In this document: in pieces, positions 1-8,771 of the stretch | Layout: each line of letters opens with the position of its first letter | Position numbering within the stretch: position 1 is the stretch's first letter | Assembly (NCBI GenBank): GCA_902600485.1 | Contig: CACKJD010000002.1 | Span: forward strand, 1-64,000 | Length of the DNA stretch: 64,000 nucleotides | Source: an uncultured Pelagibacteraceae bacterium | GTDB lineage: Bacteria > Pseudomonadota > Alphaproteobacteria > Pelagibacterales > Pelagibacteraceae | Direction: 5' to 3' | The notes under the pieces: model-generated | Seen by the model: the letters and a program-made list of their open reading frames with translations, nothing else | Databases searched by the model: none | What the model was told of the DNA's origin: nothing | Position numbers and translations under genes: made by a program

Positions 1-205
1 TAAATCCTTAATTAAAAAAAAACATATTAATCAGTTTTTCCTATTTAAAAGTGGTAAAAACTTAAATACAAATGGACAATTAAACATAAAAGAAATAGTT
101 AATCAGTTAAATAAAAAATTTAAAAACAAAAAAAATTTAAATATTCATTTAAATGAGGATAAAGTTATTTGTTATAGAATGGTATCATTTTTAATAAAGG
201 GATAG
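1..205 (+). CDS. ribD: RibD C-terminal fragment (deaminase/reductase), 5' end outside window
   Basis: An open frame runs in from the left edge and stops at TAG 203-205, giving about 67 residues. The segment holds no catalytic motif, so the call rests on position: riboflavin synthase, RibBA and lumazine synthase follow at once, and ribD normally heads this operon in alphaproteobacteria. The visible part would be the tail of the reductase domain, which reduces the ribosylamino-pyrimidine intermediate with NADPH. Its last 19 nt overlap the likely start of ribE. The identity is inference from context. Confidence 0.6.
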   Translation, partial: KSLIKKKHINQFFLFKSGKNLNTNGQLNIKEIVNQLNKKFKNKKNLNIHLNEDKVICYRMVSFLIKG

Positions 206-762
206 TAAAAAAGATTAAAAAAAGCACGAAAGGTGTAAATATTTTTATTAAAAGCAATTTAAAAATTAAAAAAAAAGACTTAGGGGTTTCAATATGTTGT
301 GATGGTGTTTGTTTAACAATGGTATCTCTAAGAAATAGAATAATGGAATTTTATTTATTAAAAGAAACAATGAATAGATCTAAATTTAAGAATATATCAA
401 TAGGTGACAGGATAAATCTAGAATTACCCTTAAAATATGGTCAAAAAATCTCAGGACATTTATGCCAAGGTCACGTTGACTGTACATCAAAGGTAATTGG
501 TATTATTAACAAAGGTAAATCAAGAATATATGATTTTACAATTGATAAAAAAAATTTGTCATATTTAATACCTAAAGCATCTATTCTTTTAAATGGAGTA
601 TCATTAACAATATCAAAGGTTACAAAAAAAGGATTTCAAGTTTGGTTAATACCTCACAGTTTGAAGCTTACAAATTTATCAGATTTAAGAAAGGGACAAA
701 TTGTCAATGTTGAAATTGATATCTTATCAAAATATATAAAAAAACATTATGGAAAAAAGTAA
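187..762 (+). CDS. ribE: Riboflavin synthase alpha chain, probable ATT start
   Basis: Converts two 6,7-dimethyl-8-ribityllumazine molecules to riboflavin plus the pyrimidine. The two-barrel pattern is visible: DGVCLT in the first half, then GHLCQGHVD, LNGVSLT, IPHSL and VNVEID...KY in the second. The first ATG (319) would cut away about 44 residues including DGVCLT. Upstream the frame stays open to codon 178 and encodes I-F-N-K-G-I-V at 187-207, which resembles the family N-terminus M-F-T-G-I-V. That stretch has no ATG, GTG or TTG, so ATT at 187 (191 aa, near the family's usual ~200) is my preferred start. An internal start or a sequence error are the alternatives. Overlaps ribBA by 14 nt. 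Confidence 0.8.
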   Translation: MFNKGIVKKIKKSTKGVNIFIKSNLKIKKKDLGVSICCDGVCLTMVSLRNRIMEFYLLKETMNRSKFKNISIGDRINLELPLKYGQKISGHLCQGHVDCTSKVIGIINKGKSRIYDFTIDKKNLSYLIPKASILLNGVSLTISKVTKKGFQVWLIPHSLKLTNLSDLRKGQIVNVEIDILSKYIKKHYGKK

Positions 763-1849
763 TTACACTCCAATAGATAAAATTATAAAGTCTGCAAAAA
801 AAGGTGAAATGTATATTCTTGTTGATGATGAAAATCGTGAGAATGAGGGAGATTTAGTCGTCCCAGCATCAAATGTATCATCTAATAAAATTAATTTTAT
901 GGCTAAATATGGTAGAGGATTAATTTGTTTAGCTATTACAGACAAACAAGCCAAAAAATTAAATTTATCATTAATGTCCCCAATAAATAATTCAAGAAAT
1001 CAAACTGCTTTCACTGTTTCTATTGAGGCAAAAAAAGGTGTTACAACAGGTATTTCAGCTAAAGATAGGTCCAAAACTATCAAAACAGCTATTAAAGATA
1101 AAGTTAAGAAAGAAGAAATTGTTTCTCCTGGACATATTTTTCCAATTATATCAAAAGACGGTGGCGTATTAGTTAGAGCAGGGCATACAGAAGCATCAGT
1201 AGATATTTCAAAACTTGCAAACAAAAATCCTTCGGCAGTTATTTGTGAAATAATGAATGACGATGGTATTATGGCAAAAGGAAAAGAGCTTTTTGATTTT
1301 GCAAAAAAGCATGATCTGAAGATTGGTAAAATTGAAGACTTGATTTCTTACAGACTTAAAAACGAAAAATTGATCAAGCTAAAAAAAAAGGATCATATAA
1401 AAATTAATAATCAAAAATTTTCAATTAAAGTATTTGAAAATCTATTAGATGGATCTGAGAATTTTGCTTTAGTAAAAGGCAAAATTAAATCTAATAAAAA
1501 CATTAGAGTTAGAGTTATATCTTCAAATATTGTTGAAAATTATCTTATGGGAAAAAATTTGCCAAATTCATTTAGTAAAACTTTAAAATACTTCCAAAAA
1601 TTTAATAATTGTGTTCTTATATTTATTAGAGATACTAATATTAAGTCTGTTTCTGCAACCTTACGTGATTTAAAATCAGATAAAATCAAAAAAAGACCAG
1701 ATCAATTAATTAGAAATTACGGTATAGGTGCGCAAATAATAAAATCTTTAAAAATTAAAAATATGATATTGGTCACAAGATCTCTTAAAAAAGTTGTAGG
1801 TCTAGAAGGATTTGATATAAAAATTGTTAAACAAGAGATTATTAAATGA
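749..1849 (+). CDS. ribBA: RibBA: DHBP synthase fused to a degenerate GTP cyclohydrolase II domain
   Basis: Residues 1-205 are a complete 3,4-dihydroxy-2-butanone 4-phosphate synthase, converting ribulose 5-phosphate to the C4 unit of riboflavin. The acidic metal site [10 protein letters not shown] is at 26-35, with TGISAKDRS at 100-108 and GHTEA at 145-149. Residues ~205-366 follow the GTP cyclohydrolase II fold only loosely. The zinc-binding Cys and the RCDCG-type motif are missing; VRVISSN and NLPNSF stand in their place. This half is therefore probably not a working cyclohydrolase, and GTP ring opening would need another protein. Overlaps ribH by 4 nt (ATGA), implying translational coupling. 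Confidence 0.9.
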   Translation: MEKSNYTPIDKIIKSAKKGEMYILVDDENRENEGDLVVPASNVSSNKINFMAKYGRGLICLAITDKQAKKLNLSLMSPINNSRNQTAFTVSIEAKKGVTTGISAKDRSKTIKTAIKDKVKKEEIVSPGHIFPIISKDGGVLVRAGHTEASVDISKLANKNPSAVICEIMNDDGIMAKGKELFDFAKKHDLKIGKIEDLISYRLKNEKLIKLKKKDHIKINNQKFSIKVFENLLDGSENFALVKGKIKSNKNIRVRVISSNIVENYLMGKNLPNSFSKTLKYFQKFNNCVLIFIRDTNIKSVSATLRDLKSDKIKKRPDQLIRNYGIGAQIIKSLKIKNMILVTRSLKKVVGLEGFDIKIVKQEIIK

Positions 1850-2232
1850 GAAAAAAAGTTCTTATCGTAGTATCAGATTACTATAAAGAAATTAGCCAGG
1901 CATTATTAAAAAGTACTAAAGAATATCTTAATAAAAGGATTAGTTTAAAAATTGTTAAAGTTCCTGGTGTTTTTGAAATACCAGTAATAATTTCAAAAAA
2001 TATAAAAAAATTTGATGGTTTTGTGGCTGTTGGTTGCGTCATTAAAGGGAAGACTGCTCATTTTGATTTAATATCAAAATCTGTAATTGATGCGATTATG
2101 AATATAAGCATAGAAAGTAAAAAACCTGTAGGAAACTCTATTTTAACCTGTTTTAATTACAAGCAAGCTTTGGTTAGAAAAAATAAAGGTAAAGAAGCAG
2201 CATTAGCGTTAAATTCTATTCTTTATAAATAA
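1846..2232 (+). CDS. ribH: 6,7-dimethyl-8-ribityllumazine synthase
   Basis: Condenses the RibB product with the ribitylamino-pyrimidine, the penultimate step of riboflavin synthesis. Family motifs are present: PGVFEIP at 40-46 (substrate and phosphate site) and GCVIKGKTAHFD at 63-74, containing the catalytic His. The protein has 128 residues against the usual ~150; the N-terminal arm is short and the C-terminus compact. It starts on the ATGA shared with ribBA and is followed 12 nt later by nusB, the normal alphaproteobacterial order. Confidence 0.93.
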   Translation: MRKKVLIVVSDYYKEISQALLKSTKEYLNKRISLKIVKVPGVFEIPVIISKNIKKFDGFVAVGCVIKGKTAHFDLISKSVIDAIMNISIESKKPVGNSILTCFNYKQALVRKNKGKEAALALNSILYK

Positions 2233-2244
2233 ATTAATTAAAAA

Positions 2245-2649
2245 ATGAAGCCAATTTTTAGTCCAAAAAATAACCCTAGAGTTATAATTATCCAAATTTT
2301 ATATGGGAAGTATTATAATAATGATCAAAATATAATTATTCCTAAACATAGGTTCAAAAAATTTATAAAAGATGTTGTCTTTGGTACAATTGAAAGAAAT
2401 GATGTAATAATTGCAGAAATAACAAAATATTTAAACGCAGATATTAATTTAAAAAAACATGATAGTGTTTTTTTAATTATTTTAAAAAGTGCTATTTATG
2501 AACTTCTCTACAAACAAACAACATCCTCAAAAATAATTATTAAAGAATATTTAAACGCATCAAATTTTTTTATTGAAGATGCAAAGACAAAATATTTAAA
2601 TGCATTACTTGACAAAATTTCTAAAAATTTAAGGTTAACTAATGAATGA
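2245..2649 (+). CDS. nusB: Transcription antitermination factor NusB
   Basis: Small all-helical RNA-binding protein. With NusE (S10) it binds boxA RNA to suppress termination in rRNA operons. The 134-aa length, the early PRVIIIQILYGKYY segment and the late IIIKEYLNASNFF...KYLNALLDKI region fit NusB, whose conserved C-terminal helix has an N-(A/G)-(V/L)-LD pattern. It lies directly after ribH, a near-universal neighbour, and its last 8 nt overlap thiL. Sequence conservation is weak, so context carries part of the call. Confidence 0.85.
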   Translation: MKPIFSPKNNPRVIIIQILYGKYYNNDQNIIIPKHRFKKFIKDVVFGTIERNDVIIAEITKYLNADINLKKHDSVFLIILKSAIYELLYKQTTSSKIIIKEYLNASNFFIEDAKTKYLNALLDKISKNLRLTNE

Positions 2650-3607
2650 AGGTACTTTAATAAAGAATTATCTAGCTAAACTAGTTAAGAATAATCCATC
2701 TGCATTAAAATTAAATGATGATGTATTTTTTGATAAAATAAATAAAAATGTAATTTCTATTGATACTTATGTAGAAAAAATACACTTTCCGAACTTTAAA
2801 AACCCAAATTTATTAATAAAAAAAATAATCAGATCTTCGATATCAGATTTAGTATGTAAGGGTGTTATACCCAAATTTTATTTTATTTCAGGTAGTGGAA
2901 ATAAACAGTCCTTTAGTAACAAAAACTTAAGAAAAATAATTAATTCGTTAAAGTCAGAACAAAAGAAATTTTCTATAAAACTATCTGGAGGTGATACAGT
3001 TTTTTCTAAAATAAATTCATTCACAGTTGTTACATTAGGATTTAGTAACAAAATAGTTAAAAGAAATAATGCCAAAATAAACGATGATATTTATATAACA
3101 GGTGACTTAGGTGATAGTTATTTAGGTTTAAAATATTTACAAAAAAAAAAATATAATAAAAATATTTACAAAAAATATTTTATAAATAAATTTTATTTAC
3201 CAATGATTAACTTAAATTTTTCAAAGTACCTAACAAAGATAGCAAACACATCAATCGATATTTCAGATGGTCTTTTGATTGATTTAAATAAAATGATTAA
3301 CGCCCAAAAAATATCATCAGAAATTTATTATGACAAAATACCAATATCTACTAAATTAAAAATTTTTTTAAATAAAAATTCTATAAAAAAAAGTAAATTT
3401 ATTTTTAATGGTGATGATTATCAAATTTTATTTACTGCAAACAAATCCAAAAGAGATAAAATTGACAAAATTTCAAGGATAACCCAAACAAAAATTAGCA
3501 GAATAGGTAAAATTCTATCAAAAAAAAAATTCAAGTTTAGGCTTTTAAATGCAGATAAAGTGTTGAATTTAACAAAAATCCCAGGCTATGAGCATAATTT
3601 TACTTAA
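2642..3607 (+). CDS. thiL: Thiamine-monophosphate kinase
   Basis: ATP-dependent phosphorylation of thiamine phosphate to thiamine diphosphate, the active cofactor. Matching segments in order are LNDDVFF near residue 24, SIDTYVEKIHF, SISDLVCKGV, KLSGGDT, ITGDLGDSYLGL, the magnesium-binding DISDGLLIDLNK near residue 205, and FNGDDYQILFT. The length of 321 residues is typical. It is the last gene of the rib-nusB-thiL run and overlaps nusB by 8 nt. A 54-nt gap with a possible promoter separates it from the pyrophosphatase gene. Confidence 0.92.
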   Translation: MNEGTLIKNYLAKLVKNNPSALKLNDDVFFDKINKNVISIDTYVEKIHFPNFKNPNLLIKKIIRSSISDLVCKGVIPKFYFISGSGNKQSFSNKNLRKIINSLKSEQKKFSIKLSGGDTVFSKINSFTVVTLGFSNKIVKRNNAKINDDIYITGDLGDSYLGLKYLQKKKYNKNIYKKYFINKFYLPMINLNFSKYLTKIANTSIDISDGLLIDLNKMINAQKISSEIYYDKIPISTKLKIFLNKNSIKKSKFIFNGDDYQILFTANKSKRDKIDKISRITQTKISRIGKILSKKKFKFRLLNADKVLNLTKIPGYEHNFT

Positions 3608-3614
3608 TATTTTA

Positions 3615-3642
3615 TTGCCTTTTATGTTTTATTTTGTATTGT
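3615..3642 (+). promoter_or_regulatory. Possible sigma70 promoter for the pyrophosphatase gene
   Basis: TTGCCT (3615-3620) and TATTGT (3637-3642) are spaced 16 nt apart in the only gap between thiL and hppA. Both boxes are imperfect and the local sequence is very AT-rich, so this is a weak prediction. Confidence 0.3.
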
Positions 3643-3661
3643 CCGATTTTTAAAAAAAATT

Positions 3662-5767
3662 ATGTCAAGTAATACTGAAACAATATTAATTTACACAATA
3701 CTAGCAGGGCTTTTATCAATAGTTTATGGTTTTTTTACAGGCAAAAGTATTTTAAGTTCCAGTGCAGGTAATGCCAAAATGCAAGAAATTGCATCTGCCA
3801 TACAAATTGGAGCCAAAGCGTACTTAAATAGACAATATAAAACTATTGCTATTGTAGGTGTAGTAGTTTTAGTAATTGTTAGTTATTCTTTCAGTATACT
3901 TGTTGGTTTAGGTTATCTTATTGGCGCAACACTCTCAGGTATTGCAGGATATGTAGGAATGTTAGTTTCTGTTCAAGCAAATGTTAGAACAGCAGAAGCA
4001 TCAAGAAAAGGTTTAGACAGTGGTTTGAATGTAGCATTTAAATCAGGAGCAGTTACAGGAATGTTGGTTGCTGGTTTAGCCTTATTATCGATTGCAGTTT
4101 ATTATTATCTTTTATTAAAATTTGGAATTGATGAGAGGGAAATAGTGAATGCTCTAGTAGCACTAGGTTTTGGCGCATCTTTAATTTCAATTTTTGCTAG
4201 ATTAGGTGGAGGCATATTCACAAAAGGTGCTGACGTTGGCGCAGATCTAGTTGGAAAAGTTGAGGCTGGTATCCCAGAGGATGATCCGAGAAATCCTGCT
4301 GTTATAGCTGATAATGTAGGAGACAATGTAGGAGATTGTGCAGGTATGGCAGCTGACTTATTCGAAACCTATGCGGTAACAATTGTTGCGACTATGGTAT
4401 TATCATCAATATTTTTCCCTAATGATATGAGCATGATGATATATCCTTTAACAATTGGTGGAGCATGTATTCTGACTTCTATTATCGGAACATTTTTTGT
4501 TAGATTAGGTAATAGCAAAAATGTTATGAACGCTTTATATAAAGGATTTATAGTTTCCGCTATAGCTTCTTTAATAGTTTTATATCCTGTTACAGACTAT
4601 GTTCTAGGATTAGAAAATATATATGAACTTAAAAATAAATCTTTTACTGGAATAGATTTGTATTATTGTGGTGTAATAGGTTTAATTATTACTGGATTAT
4701 TAATTTGGGTAACAGAATATTATACAGGCACAAATTATAGGCCTGTTAGAAGTGTTGCAGGATCTTCAACAACTGGTCATGGTACAAACGTAATTCAAGG
4801 TTTGGCTATTTCTTTGGAGGCTACAGCTATACCTGCATTAATTATTGTAGCAGGAATACTTATAACTAATAATATTGCTGGATTATATGGTATTGCGATA
4901 GCTGTAACCACAATGTTAGCTCTTGCGGGCATGGTTGTGGCATTAGATGCCTATGGACCAGTAACAGATAATGCAGGTGGAATTGCAGAAATGTCTAAAT
5001 TACCAAACAATGTAAGAAAAACCACAGATGCATTAGATGCAGTGGGAAATACAACAAAAGCAGTAACAAAGGGTTATGCAATTGGATCTGCTGGATTAGG
5101 AGCGTTAGTTTTATTTGCAGCGTATACAGAAGATATAAAACATTTTTCGAAAGTCACTGGATCTAAATTAGAGGGTATTATTGTTACATTTGATTTATCA
5201 AATCCTTACGTGGTTGTAGGACTACTTATTGGTGGTATGTTGCCATATCTTTTTGGATCAATGGGCATGCAAGCAGTGGGAAGAGCTGGAGGAGCAGTCG
5301 TTGTCGAGGTGAGAAGGCAATTTAAAAAATATCCAGGTATTATGAAAAGAAAACAAAAACCAGATTACGCAAAATTAGTAGATTTATTAACTGTTGCAGC
5401 AATTAAAGAAATGATAATACCATCATTATTACCAGTACTGTCGCCAATTGTATTATATTTTATTATATTATCAATTGGAGGTCAGGTAGCTGCATTGGCT
5501 TCAGTAGGTGCAATGTTGCTTGGTGTAATCATAACAGGATTATTTGTTGCTGTTTCAATGACTGCAGGTGGCGGAGCATGGGATAATGCTAAAAAATACA
5601 TTGAAGACGGAAATTTTGGTGGTAAGGGCTCTGAAGCACACAAGGCTGCTGTAACAGGTGATACAGTTGGAGATCCTTATAAAGATACTGCTGGTCCAGC
5701 AGTAAATCCGATGATAAAAATTACAAATATTGTAGCTTTATTACTTCTAGCCGTAATAGCAGGTTAA
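3662..5767 (+). CDS. hppA: Membrane-bound proton-translocating pyrophosphatase, K+-independent type
   Basis: Integral membrane pump that couples hydrolysis of inorganic pyrophosphate to proton export across the inner membrane. The 701 residues form about 16 membrane segments. The catalytic loop is intact at ~183-236, with [36 protein letters not shown] and [11 protein letters not shown] Lys at residue 466, in [17 protein letters not shown], is the family signature of the potassium-independent subclass; the potassium-dependent class has Ala there. Single gene, with its own possible promoter, convergent with bamE. In a slow-growing marine cell it would recover energy from biosynthetic pyrophosphate. 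Confidence 0.97.
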   Translation: MSSNTETILIYTILAGLLSIVYGFFTGKSILSSSAGNAKMQEIASAIQIGAKAYLNRQYKTIAIVGVVVLVIVSYSFSILVGLGYLIGATLSGIAGYVGMLVSVQANVRTAEASRKGLDSGLNVAFKSGAVTGMLVAGLALLSIAVYYYLLLKFGIDEREIVNALVALGFGASLISIFARLGGGIFTKGADVGADLVGKVEAGIPEDDPRNPAVIADNVGDNVGDCAGMAADLFETYAVTIVATMVLSSIFFPNDMSMMIYPLTIGGACILTSIIGTFFVRLGNSKNVMNALYKGFIVSAIASLIVLYPVTDYVLGLENIYELKNKSFTGIDLYYCGVIGLIITGLLIWVTEYYTGTNYRPVRSVAGSSTTGHGTNVIQGLAISLEATAIPALIIVAGILITNNIAGLYGIAIAVTTMLALAGMVVALDAYGPVTDNAGGIAEMSKLPNNVRKTTDALDAVGNTTKAVTKGYAIGSAGLGALVLFAAYTEDIKHFSKVTGSKLEGIIVTFDLSNPYVVVGLLIGGMLPYLFGSMGMQAVGRAGGAVVVEVRRQFKKYPGIMKRKQKPDYAKLVDLLTVAAIKEMIIPSLLPVLSPIVLYFIILSIGGQVAALASVGAMLLGVIITGLFVAVSMTAGGGAWDNAKKYIEDGNFGGKGSEAHKAAVTGDTVGDPYKDTAGPAVNPMIKITNIVALLLLAVIAG

Positions 5768-5783
5768 ATTTAACTTAAAAATT

Positions 5784-6257
5784 TTAATTCTCACTACCTT
5801 TTTGTCTTTTTCTCTTTCTAACACCCAAAGGATCGTTAGCTTTTTGTCTAAGACTAGATAAAAAATTATAAATAAAATTTCTTTTTTCTAAAGTTTCAGA
5901 CCTTTGAGTATCAAATTTTAAATTTTTCATATCATTAACGTTATAAAAGTCTTTTTTTGCTAAAATACCTTTATTATCAATTTCTAATACCATTACATTA
6001 TTAACAACTAATTTTCTTCTACCAAAAAAGTGTGTATTAGTTATTCTTCGCTCTATATAAATCCAAATGTCATTGTCAAAAGTGCTTTTAGTTGAAGGTT
6101 CTCCAAATACAGACAAAATATCATTTGTATTGGACTCATTAACTTTAATTTTTTTTTCCTTTTTTTCTAAGAAAAAAACACCATGATGGTCATCAACTAG
6201 GTTAAAAGAACAATTTGATATTAAAAAAAAAATAGATATATAAAATAATATTTTCAT
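5784..6257 (-). CDS. bamE: BamE/SmpA-OmlA family outer-membrane assembly lipoprotein
   Basis: Accessory lipoprotein of the BAM complex that inserts beta-barrel proteins in the outer membrane. The N-terminus is a short type II signal (MKILFYISIFFLISNC) with the lipidated Cys at 16. Then comes the BamE core, with ILSVFGEPSTKS...DIWIYIERR in the family's LLG-x-P and W-x-Y pattern, and a basic low-complexity tail. The signal peptide fixes the start. The start codon overlaps that of the divergent gene at 6256, so both ATGs lie in one CATG. Confidence 0.85.
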   Translation of the reverse strand: MKILFYISIFFLISNCSFNLVDDHHGVFFLEKKEKKIKVNESNTNDILSVFGEPSTKSTFDNDIWIYIERRITNTHFFGRRKLVVNNVMVLEIDNKGILAKKDFYNVNDMKNLKFDTQRSETLEKRNFIYNFLSSLRQKANDPLGVRKRKRQKGSEN

Positions 6258-6729
6258 GAATTCTGAATATATAAATATATATAATAATTTAGTTAATCTC
6301 TCTAGAAATAAAACTCTTTTTTTTTATTTTACTGAAAATGACACATTCTCAGATAGACTTTTAATATTTCTATTACATCTGGCGTTTTTTTTTAAACATT
6401 TTAAATCTAAGATTAATCAAAAATATCTTCAAAAATTTTACGATTATGTTTTTAGGCAAATCGAACTTGACATTAGGGAAATAGGTTATGGAGATCAAAC
6501 TGTTAATAAAAAAATGAAAACTTATGTTAATTTACTATATTCTATAATCAATAAGATTGATAATTGGGAGTCTTATAATTCGGAACAAAAGATCAAAATT
6601 CTTAAAGTATTTCTAGAAATTAAAGATAATAATGAAAAATTTGTTGGATATTTTGATAAGTATTCTAATTATTTATCAAAAATAACTTTAAATTCATTTA
6701 CAAAAAGTGTATTAGATCATAAATTCTAA
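6256..6729 (+). CDS. Ubiquinol-cytochrome c chaperone family protein (CBP3-like)
   Basis: A 157-residue helical protein resembling the bacterial CBP3 family, which assists assembly of the cytochrome bc1 complex. Supporting patterns are SDRLLIFLLHLAFFF near residue 30, QKFYDYVFRQIELDIREIGYGD in the middle (the family's D-x-x-L-R-E-x-G-x-G-D core), then KKMK. In alphaproteobacteria this family sits next to bamE and upstream of rpmF/plsX, as here. The DUF177 (YceD) gene often found after it is absent. It begins on the CATG shared with bamE. Confidence 0.78.
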   Translation: MNSEYINIYNNLVNLSRNKTLFFYFTENDTFSDRLLIFLLHLAFFFKHFKSKINQKYLQKFYDYVFRQIELDIREIGYGDQTVNKKMKTYVNLLYSIINKIDNWESYNSEQKIKILKVFLEIKDNNEKFVGYFDKYSNYLSKITLNSFTKSVLDHKF

Positions 6730-6732
6730 ATT

Positions 6733-6912
6733 ATGGCTGTTCCAAAACGTAAAACAACAAAGTCTAGATCTGGTAAACGTAGATCTCACATTAAGTTTTC
6801 TACAAAGAATATTATTGAAGATAAAAAGTCTGGTGAATATAGACTTTCACATCATATTGATTTAAAAACTGGAACTTATAAAGGTAGACAAGTTTTAGAT
6901 CCTAAGGAATAA
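6733..6912 (+). CDS. rpmF: 50S ribosomal protein L32
   Basis: A 59-residue protein beginning [19 protein letters not shown], the characteristic L32 N-terminus, and ending LDPKE. It lacks the CxxC...C zinc pairs found in some L32 proteins, so it is the zinc-free form usual in this group. It sits 3 nt after the bc1 chaperone gene and 9 nt before plsX; the rpmF-plsX pairing is widely conserved and links ribosome and lipid synthesis. It is too short for many ORF cut-offs. Confidence 0.95.
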   Translation: MAVPKRKTTKSRSGKRRSHIKFSTKNIIEDKKSGEYRLSHHIDLKTGTYKGRQVLDPKE

Positions 6913-6921
6913 TTTTTGCTT

Positions 6922-7929
6922 ATGGCTTCAAATATAAAAATTGCAGTAGATGCAATGGGTGGTGATAACTCTCCAAAAAAAATAATTGATGGGATATTAG
7001 TAAATTCAAGAGAAAACAAAGATGTTGTCTATAATATTTTTGGGGATAAAGATAAAATTGAATTACTTTTTCCAAAAAATTATAATAAAGAAATTTTTAT
7101 TGTTTTTGATACTAAAAATAAAATTTTAGATACAGACTCACCTTTATCTGCAGCAAAAAAAGGTAAAGATACTAGCATGTGGATGACCATAGACAGTGTT
7201 AAAAAAAATGAGTCTCACGTTGCTATTTCAGCAGGAAATACAGGTGCACTCTTTGTAATTTCTAAATTAAATTTGAAAATGATAGAAAATATAGAGAAAC
7301 CAGCTTTATCAGCACTTTGGCCAAATAAAAGAAATTTTAATGTTGTTTTGGATCTAGGGGCAAATATTGAATGCAATGATAAAAATTTAGTAGATTTTTC
7401 TATTATGGGTTCCTCTCTATTTAAGTCTTTATATCCGAATGATGATGCAGTTGTTGCACTTTTAAATGTTGGATCTGAAGAATTAAAAGGTAATCATATT
7501 ATTAAAAAGGCATACCAAGAACTACAAAATATAAAAAACAAAAATTTCAGATTTAATGGTTACATAGAAGGAAATAATATAATGGATGGAGAAGTTAACG
7601 TAATAGTTACAGATGGTTTTACCGGTAATATAGCCTTAAAAACAGCAGAGGGGACAGCTAACTTTATTGTTAAAGAATTCAAAGAGTCAATGACATCAAA
7701 TATTTTAGGTAAATTATCAAGCTTAATTAATATTAAAAATCTAAATAAAGTGAAAAAAAAATTGGATCCAAGACTTTATAATGGTGCTATATTAATTGGA
7801 CTGAATTCACCAGTAGTTAAAAGCCACGGTTCAACAGATCATATAGGATTTTCCCATTCTTTAAATGTATGTATCAAAGTAGTTAAAAACAATTTAATTA
7901 AGAAAATTAGAGATAACATTTCTAAATGA
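6922..7929 (+). CDS. plsX: Phosphate acyltransferase PlsX
   Basis: Converts acyl-ACP and phosphate to acyl-phosphate, the donor for PlsY in phospholipid synthesis; it acts at the inner face of the membrane. Motifs: IAVDAMGGDNSPK at the N-terminus, SAGNTGAL, LDLGANIEC, LLNVGSEELKG, and EGNNIMDGEVNVIVTDGFTGNIALK. I chose ATG 6922 over an in-frame TTG at 6916 because MASNIKIAVDAMGG is the normal distance to the motif; this gives 335 aa. It overlaps ihfA directly (ATGA at 7926-7929). The fabH gene that usually lies between plsX and ihfA in alphaproteobacteria is missing. Confidence 0.95.
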   Translation: MASNIKIAVDAMGGDNSPKKIIDGILVNSRENKDVVYNIFGDKDKIELLFPKNYNKEIFIVFDTKNKILDTDSPLSAAKKGKDTSMWMTIDSVKKNESHVAISAGNTGALFVISKLNLKMIENIEKPALSALWPNKRNFNVVLDLGANIECNDKNLVDFSIMGSSLFKSLYPNDDAVVALLNVGSEELKGNHIIKKAYQELQNIKNKNFRFNGYIEGNNIMDGEVNVIVTDGFTGNIALKTAEGTANFIVKEFKESMTSNILGKLSSLINIKNLNKVKKKLDPRLYNGAILIGLNSPVVKSHGSTDHIGFSHSLNVCIKVVKNNLIKKIRDNISK

Positions 7930-8225
7930 GAACTAATCTTACTAAGAAAGAAATTGTTAATTCAATATATATGAAACTCGGTTTATCTAAAAGAATATTA
8001 GATATAGTATTAGAAGATATACTTAATATTATATTTGAAAATCTAAAAAAAAATAAAAAAGTAAAGATATCTAATTTCGGTACTTTTGAGGTAAGACATA
8101 AAAGACAAAGATCTGGTAGAAATCCCAAAACAAAAGAAACCAAAATAATTTCTGCAAGAAATGTAGTTTTATTTAAACCATCAAAAGAATTTAAAAAATT
8201 TATAAATATTAACAATGACCAATAA
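7926..8225 (+). CDS. ihfA: Integration host factor, alpha-type subunit
   Basis: HU/IHF-family DNA-bending protein. The 99 residues cover the full fold: the helical dimerisation half (LTKKEIVNSIYMKLGLSK), the VKISNFGTFEVRHKRQRSGRNPKT strand-and-arm segment with the DNA-intercalating region, and the final helix. Assignment as IHF alpha rather than HU comes from its place between plsX and a MerR-type gene, the usual position of ihfA. It overlaps both neighbours. Confidence 0.88.
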   Translation: MRTNLTKKEIVNSIYMKLGLSKRILDIVLEDILNIIFENLKKNKKVKISNFGTFEVRHKRQRSGRNPKTKETKIISARNVVLFKPSKEFKKFININNDQ

Positions 8226-8580
8226 ACTAAAAAACTCTTATAAAACTATCAGTGAAGTTGTTAAATTACTAAATTTAGAAAATCCAAAAAAATTAAATAA
8301 CCAATCTCACACTATTAGGTATTGGGAAACACAATTTAAGCAGATCAAGCCAATTAAGATTAACAATAGAAGATATTATGACCAAAAAAATGTAGACACT
8401 TTGTTAAAAATTCAATACTTATTAAAAAAACAAGGCATGACTATCGCTGGTGTTAAAAAGATTTTAGATAATGGTAATTTAGATATTGACGAAAATAATA
8501 AAAAAATTATAAATTCGTTAAATATTAAATATAGATTAAATAAGATTAATAACTTAATAAAAAACTTAAAAAAAGACTAA
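8215..8580 (+). CDS. MerR family transcriptional regulator
   Basis: Small winged-helix regulator of 121 residues. The MerR signature is seen in the first 75: KTISEVVKLLNL, then HTIRYWETQFKQIKP, NNRRYYDQKNVDTLLKIQYLLKKQGMTIAGVKKIL. It has no Cys cluster, so it is not a metal sensor of the classical type. The short C-terminal helix suits dimerisation. This gene follows ihfA in many alphaproteobacteria, but its target is not established here. Overlaps ihfA by 11 nt and touches rpmG by 1 nt. Confidence 0.88.
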   Translation: MTNKLKNSYKTISEVVKLLNLENPKKLNNQSHTIRYWETQFKQIKPIKINNRRYYDQKNVDTLLKIQYLLKKQGMTIAGVKKILDNGNLDIDENNKKIINSLNIKYRLNKINNLIKNLKKD

Positions 8581-8771
8581 TGGCAAAAAAATCACATGTT
8601 AAAGTAAGGCTAGTACCAGAAGCCAAACCTGATAGTGCATTTTATTATTACGTTAAAAAACCATCAGGTGGTGAAAAAGCAAAAGTTAAATTAAAAGCTA
8701 GAAAGTATAATCCTGTCTCAAGAAAACATGAGATATTTATAGAAAAAAAATTACCTCCACATAGTAAATAG
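8580..8771 (+). CDS. rpmG: 50S ribosomal protein L33
   Basis: A 63-residue basic protein. MAKKSHVKVRLVPEA...FYYYVKKP and ARKYNPVSRKHEIFIEKK match the L33 core, where the family reads RKYDPVVRKHVxFKExK. It has no zinc Cys, like most proteobacterial L33 proteins. Compared with the ordinary 55-residue form it has a few extra residues in the loop around 35-42 and a PPHSK tail. Its start shares the A of the preceding stop (TAATGG). Confidence 0.85.
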   Translation: MAKKSHVKVRLVPEAKPDSAFYYYVKKPSGGEKAKVKLKARKYNPVSRKHEIFIEKKLPPHSK

